This document shows, one piece after another, positions 23,771-32,005 of a stretch of 64,000 nt of DNA. The stretch's first letter is position 1. The number at the start of each line of letters is the position of its first letter. The notes beneath the pieces were generated by a model that was not told the origin of the DNA, made no database searches, and was given only the letters and a program-made list of their open reading frames with translations. This stretch comes from Phaeovulum vinaykumarii (GTDB lineage Bacteria; Pseudomonadota; Alphaproteobacteria; Rhodobacterales; Rhodobacteraceae), in NCBI RefSeq assembly GCF_900156695.1, contig NZ_FTOM01000009.1, positions 51,608-115,607 on the forward strand, written 5' to 3'. The translations under genes were made by a program, and so were the position numbers.

Positions 23771-24553
23771 ATGGAAAATCTGTCTCCGATAATGCTTGGC
23801 TTTCTCGGAAGTCTCGCCGCCGGTTCGCTCACGGCAGTCGGAGCAGTTCCCGTGCTGTTTGGGCGCATCCCGTCCCGGGCCACGCGCGATCTGTCGCTCG
23901 GCTTCGCTGCCGGTGTGATGCTCGCCGCTTCTTTCTTTTCGCTGATCATCCCGGCATTGGATGCGGCGGAGCCGATGTTCGAAAACGGCGCGATGCCTGC
24001 GGCCATCGTATGCGTTTCGATTCTTCTGGGCATGGGGGCTGTCGCCCTGATGAACGAAAAGCTGCCGCACGAGCACTTCAAGACAGGACGCGAAGGGCCC
24101 GAAGCGGCGTCTTTGCGGCGGGTCTGGCTGTTCATCATCGCAATCACGATCCACAACTTCCCCGAAGGCCTTGCGGTTGGGGTCGGCTTCGGATCCGGAG
24201 GTATGGAGGGCGGTCTGCCTCTTGCTGTCGGAATCGGGCTTCAGAATGCGCCCGAAGGATTGGCCGTCGCTGTATCTCTGCTGGGCGAGGGATATCCGAA
24301 GCTGCGCGCCTGGGGCATCGCGGCGCTGACGGGCATGGTCGAGCCGATTGGCGGCCTGCTCGGGGCCGGGATCATCACACTGTCGGAACCGCTGCTTCCA
24401 TGGGGTCTGGCCTTTGCCGCGGGCGCAATGCTCTACGTTATCAGCCACGAAATCATCCCCGAAACCCATCGCAGCGGCCATCAGAACAGGGCGACGCTCG
24501 GTCTCGCAGTCGGGCTCGTTCTAATGCTGTTCCTTGATGTCTGGTTGGGATGA
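23771..24553 (+). CDS. ZIP-family metal ion transporter
   Basis: The 260-residue product has eight membrane helices and the ZIP metal-site motifs 'ITIHNFPEGLAVG' (TM4) and 'IGLQNAPEGLAVA' (TM5). A cytoplasmic loop carries 'EKLPHEHFK'. ZIP proteins move zinc or other divalent ions into the cytoplasm. An importer inside a resistance operon is unusual; it may act in redistribution or run in reverse. TM5 has Gln-Asn instead of the commoner His. Confidence 0.92.
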   Translation: MENLSPIMLGFLGSLAAGSLTAVGAVPVLFGRIPSRATRDLSLGFAAGVMLAASFFSLIIPALDAAEPMFENGAMPAAIVCVSILLGMGAVALMNEKLPHEHFKTGREGPEAASLRRVWLFIIAITIHNFPEGLAVGVGFGSGGMEGGLPLAVGIGLQNAPEGLAVAVSLLGEGYPKLRAWGIAALTGMVEPIGGLLGAGIITLSEPLLPWGLAFAAGAMLYVISHEIIPETHRSGHQNRATLGLAVGLVLMLFLDVWLG

Positions 24554-24557
24554 GGCA

Positions 24558-25040
24558 ATGTCACTAAACAAGGTATCTCCGATGATCGGCGTCTTCGCAG
24601 CACTTGCTGCGTTCGCGATCGATCAGATCACCAAAGCCATTGTCGTTGCGAATGCCGTCACTTTAAGCGCCGGGATTCCCGTGTTTCCGGGATTCAACCT
24701 CGTCTTTTATCGTAATGACGGCGTGACTTTCGGGATGTTGGGCGGCGCGCCGTGGTGGAGCCTCATCGCTCTCGCTCTTGCCATCTGTGTTTGGCTGGGG
24801 GTTATGCTGTTTCGCGCCGACAATGCGGTGGAAACGCTTGCCTATGGCGCGATCATTGGCGGAGCCCTGGGCAATGTCATCGATCGTGTGCGGTATCGGG
24901 CTGTAACAGACTTTCTCGATTTCTACATTGGCACAACACATTGGCCTGCCTTCAACTTGGCCGATGTATTTGTCGTCAGTGGCGTGGGGCTCTTGCTCGC
25001 CGCGCCATGGATCAGCGCGCGGCGTTCGATCAAGTCGTGA
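24558..25040 (+). CDS. lspA: Lipoprotein signal peptidase (signal peptidase II)
   Basis: The 160-residue product has four membrane helices and the aspartyl protease motifs 'GNVIDRVRYRAVTDFLDFY' and 'FNLADVFVVSG', which carry the two catalytic aspartates. It cleaves lipoprotein signal peptides. LspA relatives are known from lead-resistance loci (PbrC). It is coupled to lnt by a GTGA overlap. As lspA and lnt are housekeeping genes elsewhere, these look like accessory copies dedicated to the metal island. Confidence 0.93.
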   Translation: MSLNKVSPMIGVFAALAAFAIDQITKAIVVANAVTLSAGIPVFPGFNLVFYRNDGVTFGMLGGAPWWSLIALALAICVWLGVMLFRADNAVETLAYGAIIGGALGNVIDRVRYRAVTDFLDFYIGTTHWPAFNLADVFVVSGVGLLLAAPWISARRSIKS

Positions 25041-26584
25041 AGCCGGAAATTCTGAACCGCATCGCTCTGCGCCACCGTTTGCTTTCGCGGGTGACGCTTG
25101 GTTTCGTCGCCGGGGCGCTGACCGTTCTGACTTTCCCGCCTTTCTCGATTCTCCTGCTCGTTCCCGTTGTCTATTCCGCGTTGTTTGTCGGTCTTCGCGG
25201 TCTCTCCTTCGGGCGTGCTTTTCTCGTCGGCTGGGCGTTCGGACTCGGCCAGTTCGGTTTCGGGATTTCATGGATCGCGGAGAGTTTCTACGTCGAGGCC
25301 GAGCGGTTTGGGGCGATGGCGATCCCGGCCGTCGCGGGATTGTCCGCAGGTCTCGCGATTTTCCCGGCCATTGCCGCTGTGCTCTTCGCCGAAATCGCGC
25401 GGCGCGGAGCCCTGGGCAATCTCCTGGCCTGCCTCCTGTTCGCGACCTTCTGGACCGTGGCCGAGTGGTTGCGTGGTCACGTTCTGACAGGTTTTCCGTG
25501 GATCCTCGCCAGCTACGCTCTGGTCGATTACGCCGCTTTGCGCCAGCCCGCCGCGTGGGTCGGAAGCTATGGGCTAAGCTTTCTCACCGTGTTCGTCGCG
25601 GCACTTCCCGTCGCGGCTGTCATGGCGTCCGGGCGGCAACGACTGACCATCTCGCTCATGGCGCTGGCCGGCATCGCGACGATGTGGGCCGTCGGCACAC
25701 TTCGCCTCCAGTCGGATACAGAACAGCCACCCGGTGTGGAGCTGCGCATCGTCCAGGGCAACGTTCCCCAAGAGGAGAAATGGGCGCCCGAGAACCGCGA
25801 GGCAACCTTCGCGCGTTATCTTGAGCTTTCAACCCAGCCCGGCGATTTCGACGTTCTTCTCTGGCCGGAAACCGCCTTTCCGGGTTTCCTCGATGAGGAT
25901 ACGGAGGCACGGGCCCGCATTGCCGCAGCGCTACCAGACGGCAGAGTGCTGCTTACCGGTGTGCCGGACCGTGTACCGAGCGAGGATGGCACCCGATATT
26001 TCAACACGGTCCAGGCATTTGACGAGACCGGCGAGATCCTGACCGGATACGCGAAACACCATCTCGTGCCCTTCGGCGAATATGTGCCATTCCGCGGCTG
26101 GTTGCCCATCGAGCGGCTCACGGCGGGTCTGGGCGATTTTACGCCCGGACCGGGCCCGAGAACGCTTGCGCTTCCGGGTGTGCCGCTGGTCGCCGTGGCG
26201 ATCTGCTATGAGATCATCTTCCCAGGGCATGTGGTCGACGACCTGTTCCGGCCGGACTGGATTTTCAACGCGACAAACGATGCCTGGTTTGGCACCAGCA
26301 TCGGACCCGAGCAGCATCTGGCTTCCGCACGTATGCGCGCCGTAGAGGAAGGCCTTCCAGTCATCCGAGCCGCGAATACGGGCATCTCTGCGGTCATCGA
26401 CGCGAGCGGAGAGATCGTTGCGCGGCTCGATACCGGCGAAACGGGCATCATCGACGCTAGCCTGCCCTCCGCGCGACCGCCGACACTCTACGCGAGCTTC
26501 GGGGACTGGATGCTGTTGGCGCTCATCTTGGCTTCGTGGAGCTGGGCAATGGCGCCAATGCGACGGCTCACTACCGCCGCATGA
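25037..26584 (+). CDS. lnt: Apolipoprotein N-acyltransferase
   Basis: The 515-residue product starts at a GTG at 25037 that overlaps the lspA stop. An ATG at 25007 is an alternative. It has six or so N-terminal membrane helices and a nitrilase domain with the catalytic Glu in 'LLWPETAFPG', Lys in 'YAKHHLVPFGEY' and Cys in 'VAICYEIIFPG'. It N-acylates mature lipoproteins. It ends the ten-gene operon. Pairing with lspA makes a dedicated lipoprotein-maturation unit. Confidence 0.94.
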   Translation: MKPEILNRIALRHRLLSRVTLGFVAGALTVLTFPPFSILLLVPVVYSALFVGLRGLSFGRAFLVGWAFGLGQFGFGISWIAESFYVEAERFGAMAIPAVAGLSAGLAIFPAIAAVLFAEIARRGALGNLLACLLFATFWTVAEWLRGHVLTGFPWILASYALVDYAALRQPAAWVGSYGLSFLTVFVAALPVAAVMASGRQRLTISLMALAGIATMWAVGTLRLQSDTEQPPGVELRIVQGNVPQEEKWAPENREATFARYLELSTQPGDFDVLLWPETAFPGFLDEDTEARARIAAALPDGRVLLTGVPDRVPSEDGTRYFNTVQAFDETGEILTGYAKHHLVPFGEYVPFRGWLPIERLTAGLGDFTPGPGPRTLALPGVPLVAVAICYEIIFPGHVVDDLFRPDWIFNATNDAWFGTSIGPEQHLASARMRAVEEGLPVIRAANTGISAVIDASGEIVARLDTGETGIIDASLPSARPPTLYASFGDWMLLALILASWSWAMAPMRRLTTAA

Positions 26585-26593
26585 GAAAGACCG

Positions 26594-27106
26594 TCATGCA
26601 AAGATGTGGATAGGTGTCCCGTCCTTCACCATTGCATAGATGTCCTCGATCTCCCGATCCGTGACCGCGATGCAGCCAGCTGTCCAGTCGCGGACATTTG
26701 TCGGGTCGATGCCGGGGCGTGGGCCACCATGGATGAAGATGTCGCCGCCGGGGGAAAGGCCCTGCGCTTCGGCAAAGGCGATGTCGGCCTCGTTCGGATA
26801 AGAGATGCCAATCGAAAGATGGTAGGTGCTGTTGGGGTTTCGCCTGTCGATTGTGTAAACTCCTTCCGGAGTCCGGCCATCCCCCTCGAATTGTTTGTGA
26901 CCCTCAGGAGCGAAACCCAGCCCGACCGGATAGGTTTGCAAGACGCGATCGGCTCCGTCGAGAACAAGCAAGCGCTGTCCCTTGTAAAGCCGAACACGGG
27001 TGACTTCGGGTCCGTCATAGCTGCGGAACTTGCTGGCACACCCGGACAGAAACGCTACCAGCCCGCCCAACAGGACGGCGCGGCGGGGAAATCGGATGGT
27101 TTTCAC
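26594..27106 (-). CDS. L,D-transpeptidase lipoprotein (YkuD/ErfK family)
   Basis: The 170-residue product has a lipobox (FLSGC), so it should be lipid-anchored. The YkuD domain shows 'GDIFIHGGPRPG' and 'DWTAGCIAVTDREIEDIY', with catalytic Cys in AGCIAV. It lies downstream of the P-type ATPase on the same strand with 63 bases between, so it is probably co-transcribed from MerR-type promoter D. It is convergent with lnt. Together with the enzymes at 14867 and 30040 it makes a set of three. Confidence 0.9.
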   Translation of the reverse strand: MKTIRFPRRAVLLGGLVAFLSGCASKFRSYDGPEVTRVRLYKGQRLLVLDGADRVLQTYPVGLGFAPEGHKQFEGDGRTPEGVYTIDRRNPNSTYHLSIGISYPNEADIAFAEAQGLSPGGDIFIHGGPRPGIDPTNVRDWTAGCIAVTDREIEDIYAMVKDGTPIHIFA

Positions 27107-27169
27107 TGCTCGATGCCTCTTTCGTGAGGTCTGTTATGGACATTACGTTACCTTGCAAATGCTGCGTGA

Positions 27170-29524
27170 TCAATGTCCGTGGGCAAGCGCGGCCTTTGCC
27201 ATCTGTGGGCCAACCTGCTCACCGCCGGACGGCGGCGCCTTGGCCTCTTGGCTGTTCAGCAGGCGCAGGGCATTGGCCACCACCAGCAATGACACTCCTA
27301 CGTCGGCTGCAATCGCGCCCCACATCGATGCCAGTCCGAACGCGGTAGCGACAACGAAAACGCCCTTGGTCGCCAAGGAAATACCGATGTTCTGATGAAT
27401 GATCGACATTGTCCGGCGCGAATGACCGATCAGCCAAGGCACCTTGCCGAGATCGTCGGTCATCAGGGCTATATCCGCCGTCTCGATTGCCGCGTCCGAA
27501 CCAACGGCACCCATTGCGATGGCGTAATGCGCGCGCGCCATGGCCGGGGCGTCGTTGACCCCGTCGCCGATCATGGCCACCATGTCATGCGTTTCGACCA
27601 GTTCTTCGATGGCAGTCACCTTGTCTTCGGGCAGAAGCTCGGCACGGACCTCGTCGATGCCGACCTCGGCTGCAACAGCGCGCGCTGTCCGCTCGTTATC
27701 ACCGGTCAGCATGACGATGGTCTTCACACCCTGCGCGTGAAGCTGCGCCACGATGCCTTTGGCATCCGGGCGGATACGGTCGCGCAATTCCAAGATGCCG
27801 GTGACACCGGTGTCGTCGCCCACGGCAACAAGGGTGCTGCCAGCCCCTTCGATGCGGTCGCGCAAATCCTTCGGAATGGCGTCGCCGAAACCCTTCTCCT
27901 CGGCAAACCGGTCCGACCCCAGCCAGATCGACCGGCCGTCTGTGCGTCCTTCAAGTCCCCTGCCCGGAACGGTTCGGGTATCTTCCGCGGCGGATACCTT
28001 GATGCCGTCGGCTTCTGCCCGCGCAAGAATGGCGCGCGCCAAGGGATGCGAGGAACGTGCCTCCAGCCCAGCGGCGAGGGTCATCAGATCTTGCGCCGAT
28101 GCTTTGCCCAGCGGATGCACCGCCGCCACCTCGGGCTCGCCCATGGTGATCGTGCCGGTCTTGTCCATGGCCAGTGCAGTGGTCTTGCCCGGTGCCTCAA
28201 CATATGCACCGCCCTTGATCAGCACCCCGGCCCGCGCTGAGGCGGTGAGTGCAGCGACGATGGAGACCGGTGTCGAGATGACCAGAGCGCATGGGCAAGC
28301 GATCACCAGCAGCACGAGTGCATTGTAGAACCAATAATCCCAGGCCCCCCCGAAAATGAGCGGCGGCAGCAGGGCAATTGCAATGGCGAGAGCCATGACG
28401 ATAGGCGTATAGATGCGGGCGAATTTCGCCACCCACTGCTCCACCGGCGCGCGGCGGGCATGGGCGTCGCCGACCATGCGGATAATCTTGGCCAACACGG
28501 TGTCCGAGGCGGCCTTCGTGGCGCGCACCGTCAGTGTGCCTTCGCCGTTGATCGTACCGGCATAGACTTCGTCGCCCCGTTCCTTTGGGACCAGCGCACT
28601 CTCTCCGGTGATCGGCGCCTGATCGACGGCCCCTGCCCCATCGACAACCTCACCATCCAATGGGATGCGGTCTCCGCCGCGCACGATGAAACGTGCGTTG
28701 ATAGCAACCGCAGAAGCCGGAACGTCCGCTTCCGAGCCGTCATCATGAAGAACTCTTGCCGTCGGCGGCGCGAGGTCGAGCAGAGCTGAAACCGCATTCC
28801 TCGCACGCCCGACGCTCCAGCTTTCGAGGTAGAGCGAGAGCGAAAAGAAGAACGCGACTGTCGCCGCCTCGAAAAATTCGCCAAGCCCGATGGCACCGGC
28901 CACGGCGACCACCATGAGCAGGTTCATGTCGGGCGACAGCCGCCGAGCGGACGACCATGCCTTGGGTGCCACGAGCCAGACACCGAACAGGATCGCAACC
29001 GCGAACAGCCCTGCCTCGACCAGTGGCATCGGCGCTTCGCCGTGACCCGCGAAGAGGCCGAGCGCCCCGCCCATGCCGGTCTCGATGATGTGCCACAGAA
29101 ATCCTGCGGCCCAGAAGCCTCCACTGAGCGCCGTAAACAGCCGCTGTCTTGCAAGATGGGCCGCCTGGTCGACCGACGCGTTCTCGGCATCCCAAGGCTT
29201 GGCGGTCATGCCGGTGCTTGCGACCAGTTCTGCAATTTCGCCGTCCGATACACTCTTGGCGCTGTCGAGAATAGTCATCCGTCCATTGATCACGTCGAAC
29301 GCGAGATGCTCGGCCCCGCCGATCTTCGGGCCGACCACCTTGTTCAGGATTGCTACCTCCTCGGCGCAATCGAGGCCGGACACCTGAAAACTGCGCCCGC
29401 ACGCTGGCGCGGGGATCGCCGGAACGATGTCGCCGCACGTTCCGGCGCTCCCGCAGCAGCTGCCGCCGCTTTTCTGGGCATCTTCGGCGTGATCGTGGTC
29501 GTGACGATGGGTGTCGGACGGCAT
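27170..29524 (-). CDS. P1B-type heavy-metal-translocating ATPase (Zn/Cd/Pb class)
   Basis: The 784-residue product has a His/Cys-rich head (HRHDHDHAED, SCCGSAGTCG) and one HMA domain with 'GLDCAEEVA'. It has the CPC metal site (IACPCALVIS, about residue 410), the phosphorylation motif 'DKTGTITMGEP' (about 453) and 'GDGVNDAPAMA'. The membrane tail has a Lys ('LATKGVFVVA') and an Asp-x-Gly ('ADVGVSLLV'), the pattern of the P1B-2 group that exports Zn2+, Cd2+ and Pb2+. MerR-type promoter D lies 32 bases upstream of its start. Confidence 0.95.
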   Translation of the reverse strand: MPSDTHRHDHDHAEDAQKSGGSCCGSAGTCGDIVPAIPAPACGRSFQVSGLDCAEEVAILNKVVGPKIGGAEHLAFDVINGRMTILDSAKSVSDGEIAELVASTGMTAKPWDAENASVDQAAHLARQRLFTALSGGFWAAGFLWHIIETGMGGALGLFAGHGEAPMPLVEAGLFAVAILFGVWLVAPKAWSSARRLSPDMNLLMVVAVAGAIGLGEFFEAATVAFFFSLSLYLESWSVGRARNAVSALLDLAPPTARVLHDDGSEADVPASAVAINARFIVRGGDRIPLDGEVVDGAGAVDQAPITGESALVPKERGDEVYAGTINGEGTLTVRATKAASDTVLAKIIRMVGDAHARRAPVEQWVAKFARIYTPIVMALAIAIALLPPLIFGGAWDYWFYNALVLLVIACPCALVISTPVSIVAALTASARAGVLIKGGAYVEAPGKTTALAMDKTGTITMGEPEVAAVHPLGKASAQDLMTLAAGLEARSSHPLARAILARAEADGIKVSAAEDTRTVPGRGLEGRTDGRSIWLGSDRFAEEKGFGDAIPKDLRDRIEGAGSTLVAVGDDTGVTGILELRDRIRPDAKGIVAQLHAQGVKTIVMLTGDNERTARAVAAEVGIDEVRAELLPEDKVTAIEELVETHDMVAMIGDGVNDAPAMARAHYAIAMGAVGSDAAIETADIALMTDDLGKVPWLIGHSRRTMSIIHQNIGISLATKGVFVVATAFGLASMWGAIAADVGVSLLVVANALRLLNSQEAKAPPSGGEQVGPQMAKAALAHGH

Positions 29525-29556
29525 GAATGGACCTCTGGATTCGGGTGCTTTACCAT

Positions 29557-29587
29557 GACATAGCCCCTACAGTAGCTAGAGCTTCAA
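29557..29587 (-). promoter_or_regulatory. MerR-type promoter D, upstream of the P-type ATPase
   Basis: On the minus strand: -35 TTGAAG (29582-29587), 19-base spacer (29563-29581) with an imperfect dyad CTCTAG-CTA-CTGTAG, -10 TATGTC (29557-29562). The right arm has one mismatch compared with sites A, C and E. Confidence 0.82.
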
Positions 29588-29707
29588 GAGCAAAATACGG
29601 TGGTATTTCAGTTTGTTTTATTGCTAGAGGATGCGGCGACCGGCTCCATCACGCCTTGAGGCATGAAAAGCCGATGCAAAGAAAAAACAGACACGAAAGG
29701 AAGCTTG

Positions 29708-29992
29708 ATGCGGGTTTTGATGCTGAAGCAAAAAATAATGTTTGCAGTGGCGCTGTCGCTTACGGCCGGGTGCGCAATCCAGCCGACTGGATCGGGCGAC
29801 TCGGCAGACCAGCCGGGCAACGTTCCCGAAGCTGTGATTGCAATGGCTGCCCCGGATCAGGATGTTGCAACCGCGCGCTTGGTGCCGGAAGACGGGTGCT
29901 ACTGGTACGAACACAGCGGCCCCGTTGAAACGACCTTGTTGCCGCTGCGCACGGTGAACGGCAATCCGATCTGCGTCGCGCGGGAAGCGTGA
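29708..29992 (+). CDS. Small lipoprotein of unknown function
   Basis: The 94-residue product starts at the ATG at 29708, with AAAGGA upstream. It has a lipobox (LTAGC), so it is probably an LspA/Lnt substrate. The mature part is acidic and Pro-rich with two cysteines (GCYWYEHSG and PICVAR). It diverges from the P-type ATPase and converges on an L,D-transpeptidase. No family recognised; metal binding or wall interaction is possible. Confidence 0.7.
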   Translation: MRVLMLKQKIMFAVALSLTAGCAIQPTGSGDSADQPGNVPEAVIAMAAPDQDVATARLVPEDGCYWYEHSGPVETTLLPLRTVNGNPICVAREA

Positions 29993-30039
29993 CGACGACC
30001 CGCACGTCACATCATTTCGCTCAAAGCTAATTACCTCAT

Positions 30040-30702
30040 TCAACTTCTCGCGGTAACACTGTCCTCAGCCGAATAAAGATGTGCTGTCGATCCAATCTCG
30101 ACGTTCGGATAGAGCTCGTTGATGTGTGCCATAACCATCCGCACGCAACCCGAACTCGCGCGACCGCCGATGCTTCTCGGATAGGGTGTGCCGTGTATCC
30201 GAAGATAGGTGTCGCGATCTCCGACATAGAGATAGAGCGCCCGCGATCCCAAGGCGTTTTGAGGGCCGGGTTCCATCCCGTCGGCCCATCTTGCGTTTTC
30301 AGGATCCCGCTCGATCATGTTCTGTGTCGGCGTCCAGTGCGGCCACCTGACCTTGCGCTTGATGTTATAAACACCTGGCTCGTAGAGGTTGCCCCGCGCG
30401 ATCGCCACGCCGTAGCGCATCGCGGTTCCACCCTCCTCAATGTGGTAGAGATATCGCGCAACCGCATCGACATGGATGTCTCCTGGCACGAGGCCGTCCT
30501 TCGCGTCCACACGCTGAGGCAAGAAACGTGGGTGTAGTCCCCAAGGGTTTGACGTGGCCGGATCGAAGCCGGGCGGGCTGACTTGCGCGTCCCATTCAGC
30601 CTTCTGCGCTTCGGTGGGCCAGCTATCGGCAAACACAGGGTTGGCCACAGTCGCCGAAAAGAGCGCTGTTGTCGTTTGAATGAAGTGTCGTCTTGTCAGC
30701 AT
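30040..30702 (-). CDS. Tat-exported L,D-transpeptidase (YkuD family)
   Basis: The 220-residue product starts at the ATG at 30702, with AAAGGG upstream. It has a twin-arginine signal (LTRRHFIQTT) cleaved near VFA. The YkuD domain has 'YLRIHGTPYPRSIGGRASSGCVRMV', the full catalytic motif with the Arg after GCV. It makes 3-3 cross-links or links proteins to the wall. MerR-type promoter E lies about 60 bases upstream. It is similar in layout to the enzyme at 14867 but retains the catalytic Arg. Confidence 0.92.
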   Translation of the reverse strand: MLTRRHFIQTTTALFSATVANPVFADSWPTEAQKAEWDAQVSPPGFDPATSNPWGLHPRFLPQRVDAKDGLVPGDIHVDAVARYLYHIEEGGTAMRYGVAIARGNLYEPGVYNIKRKVRWPHWTPTQNMIERDPENARWADGMEPGPQNALGSRALYLYVGDRDTYLRIHGTPYPRSIGGRASSGCVRMVMAHINELYPNVEIGSTAHLYSAEDSVTARS

Positions 30703-30763
30703 TTCGTACCCTTTCGGTTCCCGCCGACGATTGATGGCAAGAACGGTATATGTTCTCCTTGAA

Positions 30764-30794
30764 TAGATAGGACTTCTAGTGGCTAGAGGTTCAA
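30764..30794 (-). promoter_or_regulatory. MerR-type promoter E, upstream of L,D-transpeptidase 30040-30702
   Basis: On the minus strand: -35 TTGAAC (30789-30794), 19-base spacer (30770-30788) with the dyad CTCTAG-CCA-CTAGAA, -10 TATCTA (30764-30769). Between this site and 30993 I see no gene. Confidence 0.85.
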
Positions 30795-30993
30795 GGGCAA
30801 ATTTTCGTGAACGCATGCACGCGACCCTGGTAGCACATGCTTGCCTTGCGGGCGGGTTAACGGCCAACCAGGTCAGGTCCGAATTAGCGTGGTAAAGCGG
30901 GAGTCAGGGGGCGGAGTAGGACAGATTTGCCGAATTGGTCCCCCGGTGGATCGGTTTTGGTCGAAAGATACTATCCTGACACCCTGTCGATCT

Positions 30994-31521
30994 TCACCCG
31001 CCCGTGTCATTGGCCGAAACTTCGGCTTGGAACTCACGTTGTCGCTCAGGCCAGGTGCTCTTGATGTAGACGAGGATAGCCGCGATCTCTGCGTCTGTCA
31101 GATCCTCTCCGAAGGCCGGCATGTCGCTCTCGTATCCCGGCACGACGGCCCCGACCCCGCCTTTAGTGATCTGAAAAAGCATGCGGTCTGAATGGTGCCA
31201 AGTGTGGCCTGAGTCATCATGCGGCGGGGCCGGCATTCTTCCTGTGTCAAGACGGCGACGCCAATCGGGCTGACCCTCGAGGCTGGCACCATGGCAACTG
31301 GCGCAGTTGTCCGCATAAAGCTGTTGCCCTGCCATGACCTGGGATGCAAGCACGGGCTCTCCCAAAAACGTCAGTCCCTCGACACGCGGGTCAACCGGTT
31401 CCGATTGGGCCAGCACCACAACGCCGGTGGTCGCGAGCGCGGACACTAGGGCAGCGAGGTGCACTGACCGCCTGACCGTACACTTCGCCGATCGATCTTT
31501 CGGCCCCTTATTCATCGGCAT
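30994..31521 (-). CDS. Class I c-type cytochrome
   Basis: The 175-residue product has an N-terminal export signal (about residues 20-40) and a haem-binding site 'NCASCHG'. A methionine in 'YESDMPAFGEDLTDAEI' is the likely sixth ligand. It is a periplasmic electron carrier. It follows a DUF411 gene with a 14-base overlap, in an operon with a beta-propeller gene. Electron transfer to or from copper is plausible but not shown. Confidence 0.9.
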   Translation of the reverse strand: MPMNKGPKDRSAKCTVRRSVHLAALVSALATTGVVVLAQSEPVDPRVEGLTFLGEPVLASQVMAGQQLYADNCASCHGASLEGQPDWRRRLDTGRMPAPPHDDSGHTWHHSDRMLFQITKGGVGAVVPGYESDMPAFGEDLTDAEIAAILVYIKSTWPERQREFQAEVSANDTGG

Positions 31522-32005
31522 AGATTGAGATTCCTTCCGGGCCAAAGGCGTAGGTCCTGAGCGTGCCTGACTTGACCGCAGCCATGCCCGGTGCGTTCGC
31601 GGGCATTCCCGGCAAGGTGATACCCGTTATCGCCGGACGGGTTTCCAGCAGCCGCTCGATGATGTCGACGGGGACGAGACCGCTGACATAGTAGCCGTCG
31701 ATCTCGGCCAAGTGGCAGCCGATGCCCTGGGCGGGCACACCGACTTCGACCGAGCGTTTGTCGAAGTCGCGGTCATCCACACGCGTTACGGTAAAGCCGT
31801 GTTCTTCGAGATAATCCCCATAGGCATCACAGCAGCCGCAGCCCGGATCGCGCCAGATGGTGATCTGCCTTTCGCTGCCCGCCAGACCGGGCGCCACATC
31901 GCCGGTCGCTTGCGCCCAGGCCGATGTGGTCAGGCCCACCATTCCGACAATGCCGCTGCCAATCAGACCAAGCGCGTTTCTTCTCTGCATCATTTTCTCC
32001 ATCAT
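31508..32005 (-). CDS. DUF411 metal-binding periplasmic protein (second copy)
   Basis: The 165-residue product has an export signal with a double arginine (QRRNALGLIG). The DUF411 core has 'DPGCGCCDAYGDYLEEHGF', 'GIGCHLAEIDGYYVSGLVP' and 'ITLPGMPANAPGM'. The start overlaps the stop of the upstream beta-propeller gene (ATGA). Compared with the copy at 23303 the motifs are conserved but the rest is not, so it is an old paralogue. Confidence 0.9.
   Translation of the reverse strand: MMEKMMQRRNALGLIGSGIVGMVGLTTSAWAQATGDVAPGLAGSERQITIWRDPGCGCCDAYGDYLEEHGFTVTRVDDRDFDKRSVEVGVPAQGIGCHLAEIDGYYVSGLVPVDIIERLLETRPAITGITLPGMPANAPGMAAVKSGTLRTYAFGPEGISIYADE

Noticed and set aside
23345..24481. A 378-codon minus-strand frame opposite the DUF411 and ZIP genes
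   Set aside because: It is a shadow of two well-supported genes and has no ribosome-binding site or domain.
29989..30010. GTGACG/CGTCAC stem between two convergent genes as a terminator
   Set aside because: The arms are short, the loop is long and there is no T-tract.
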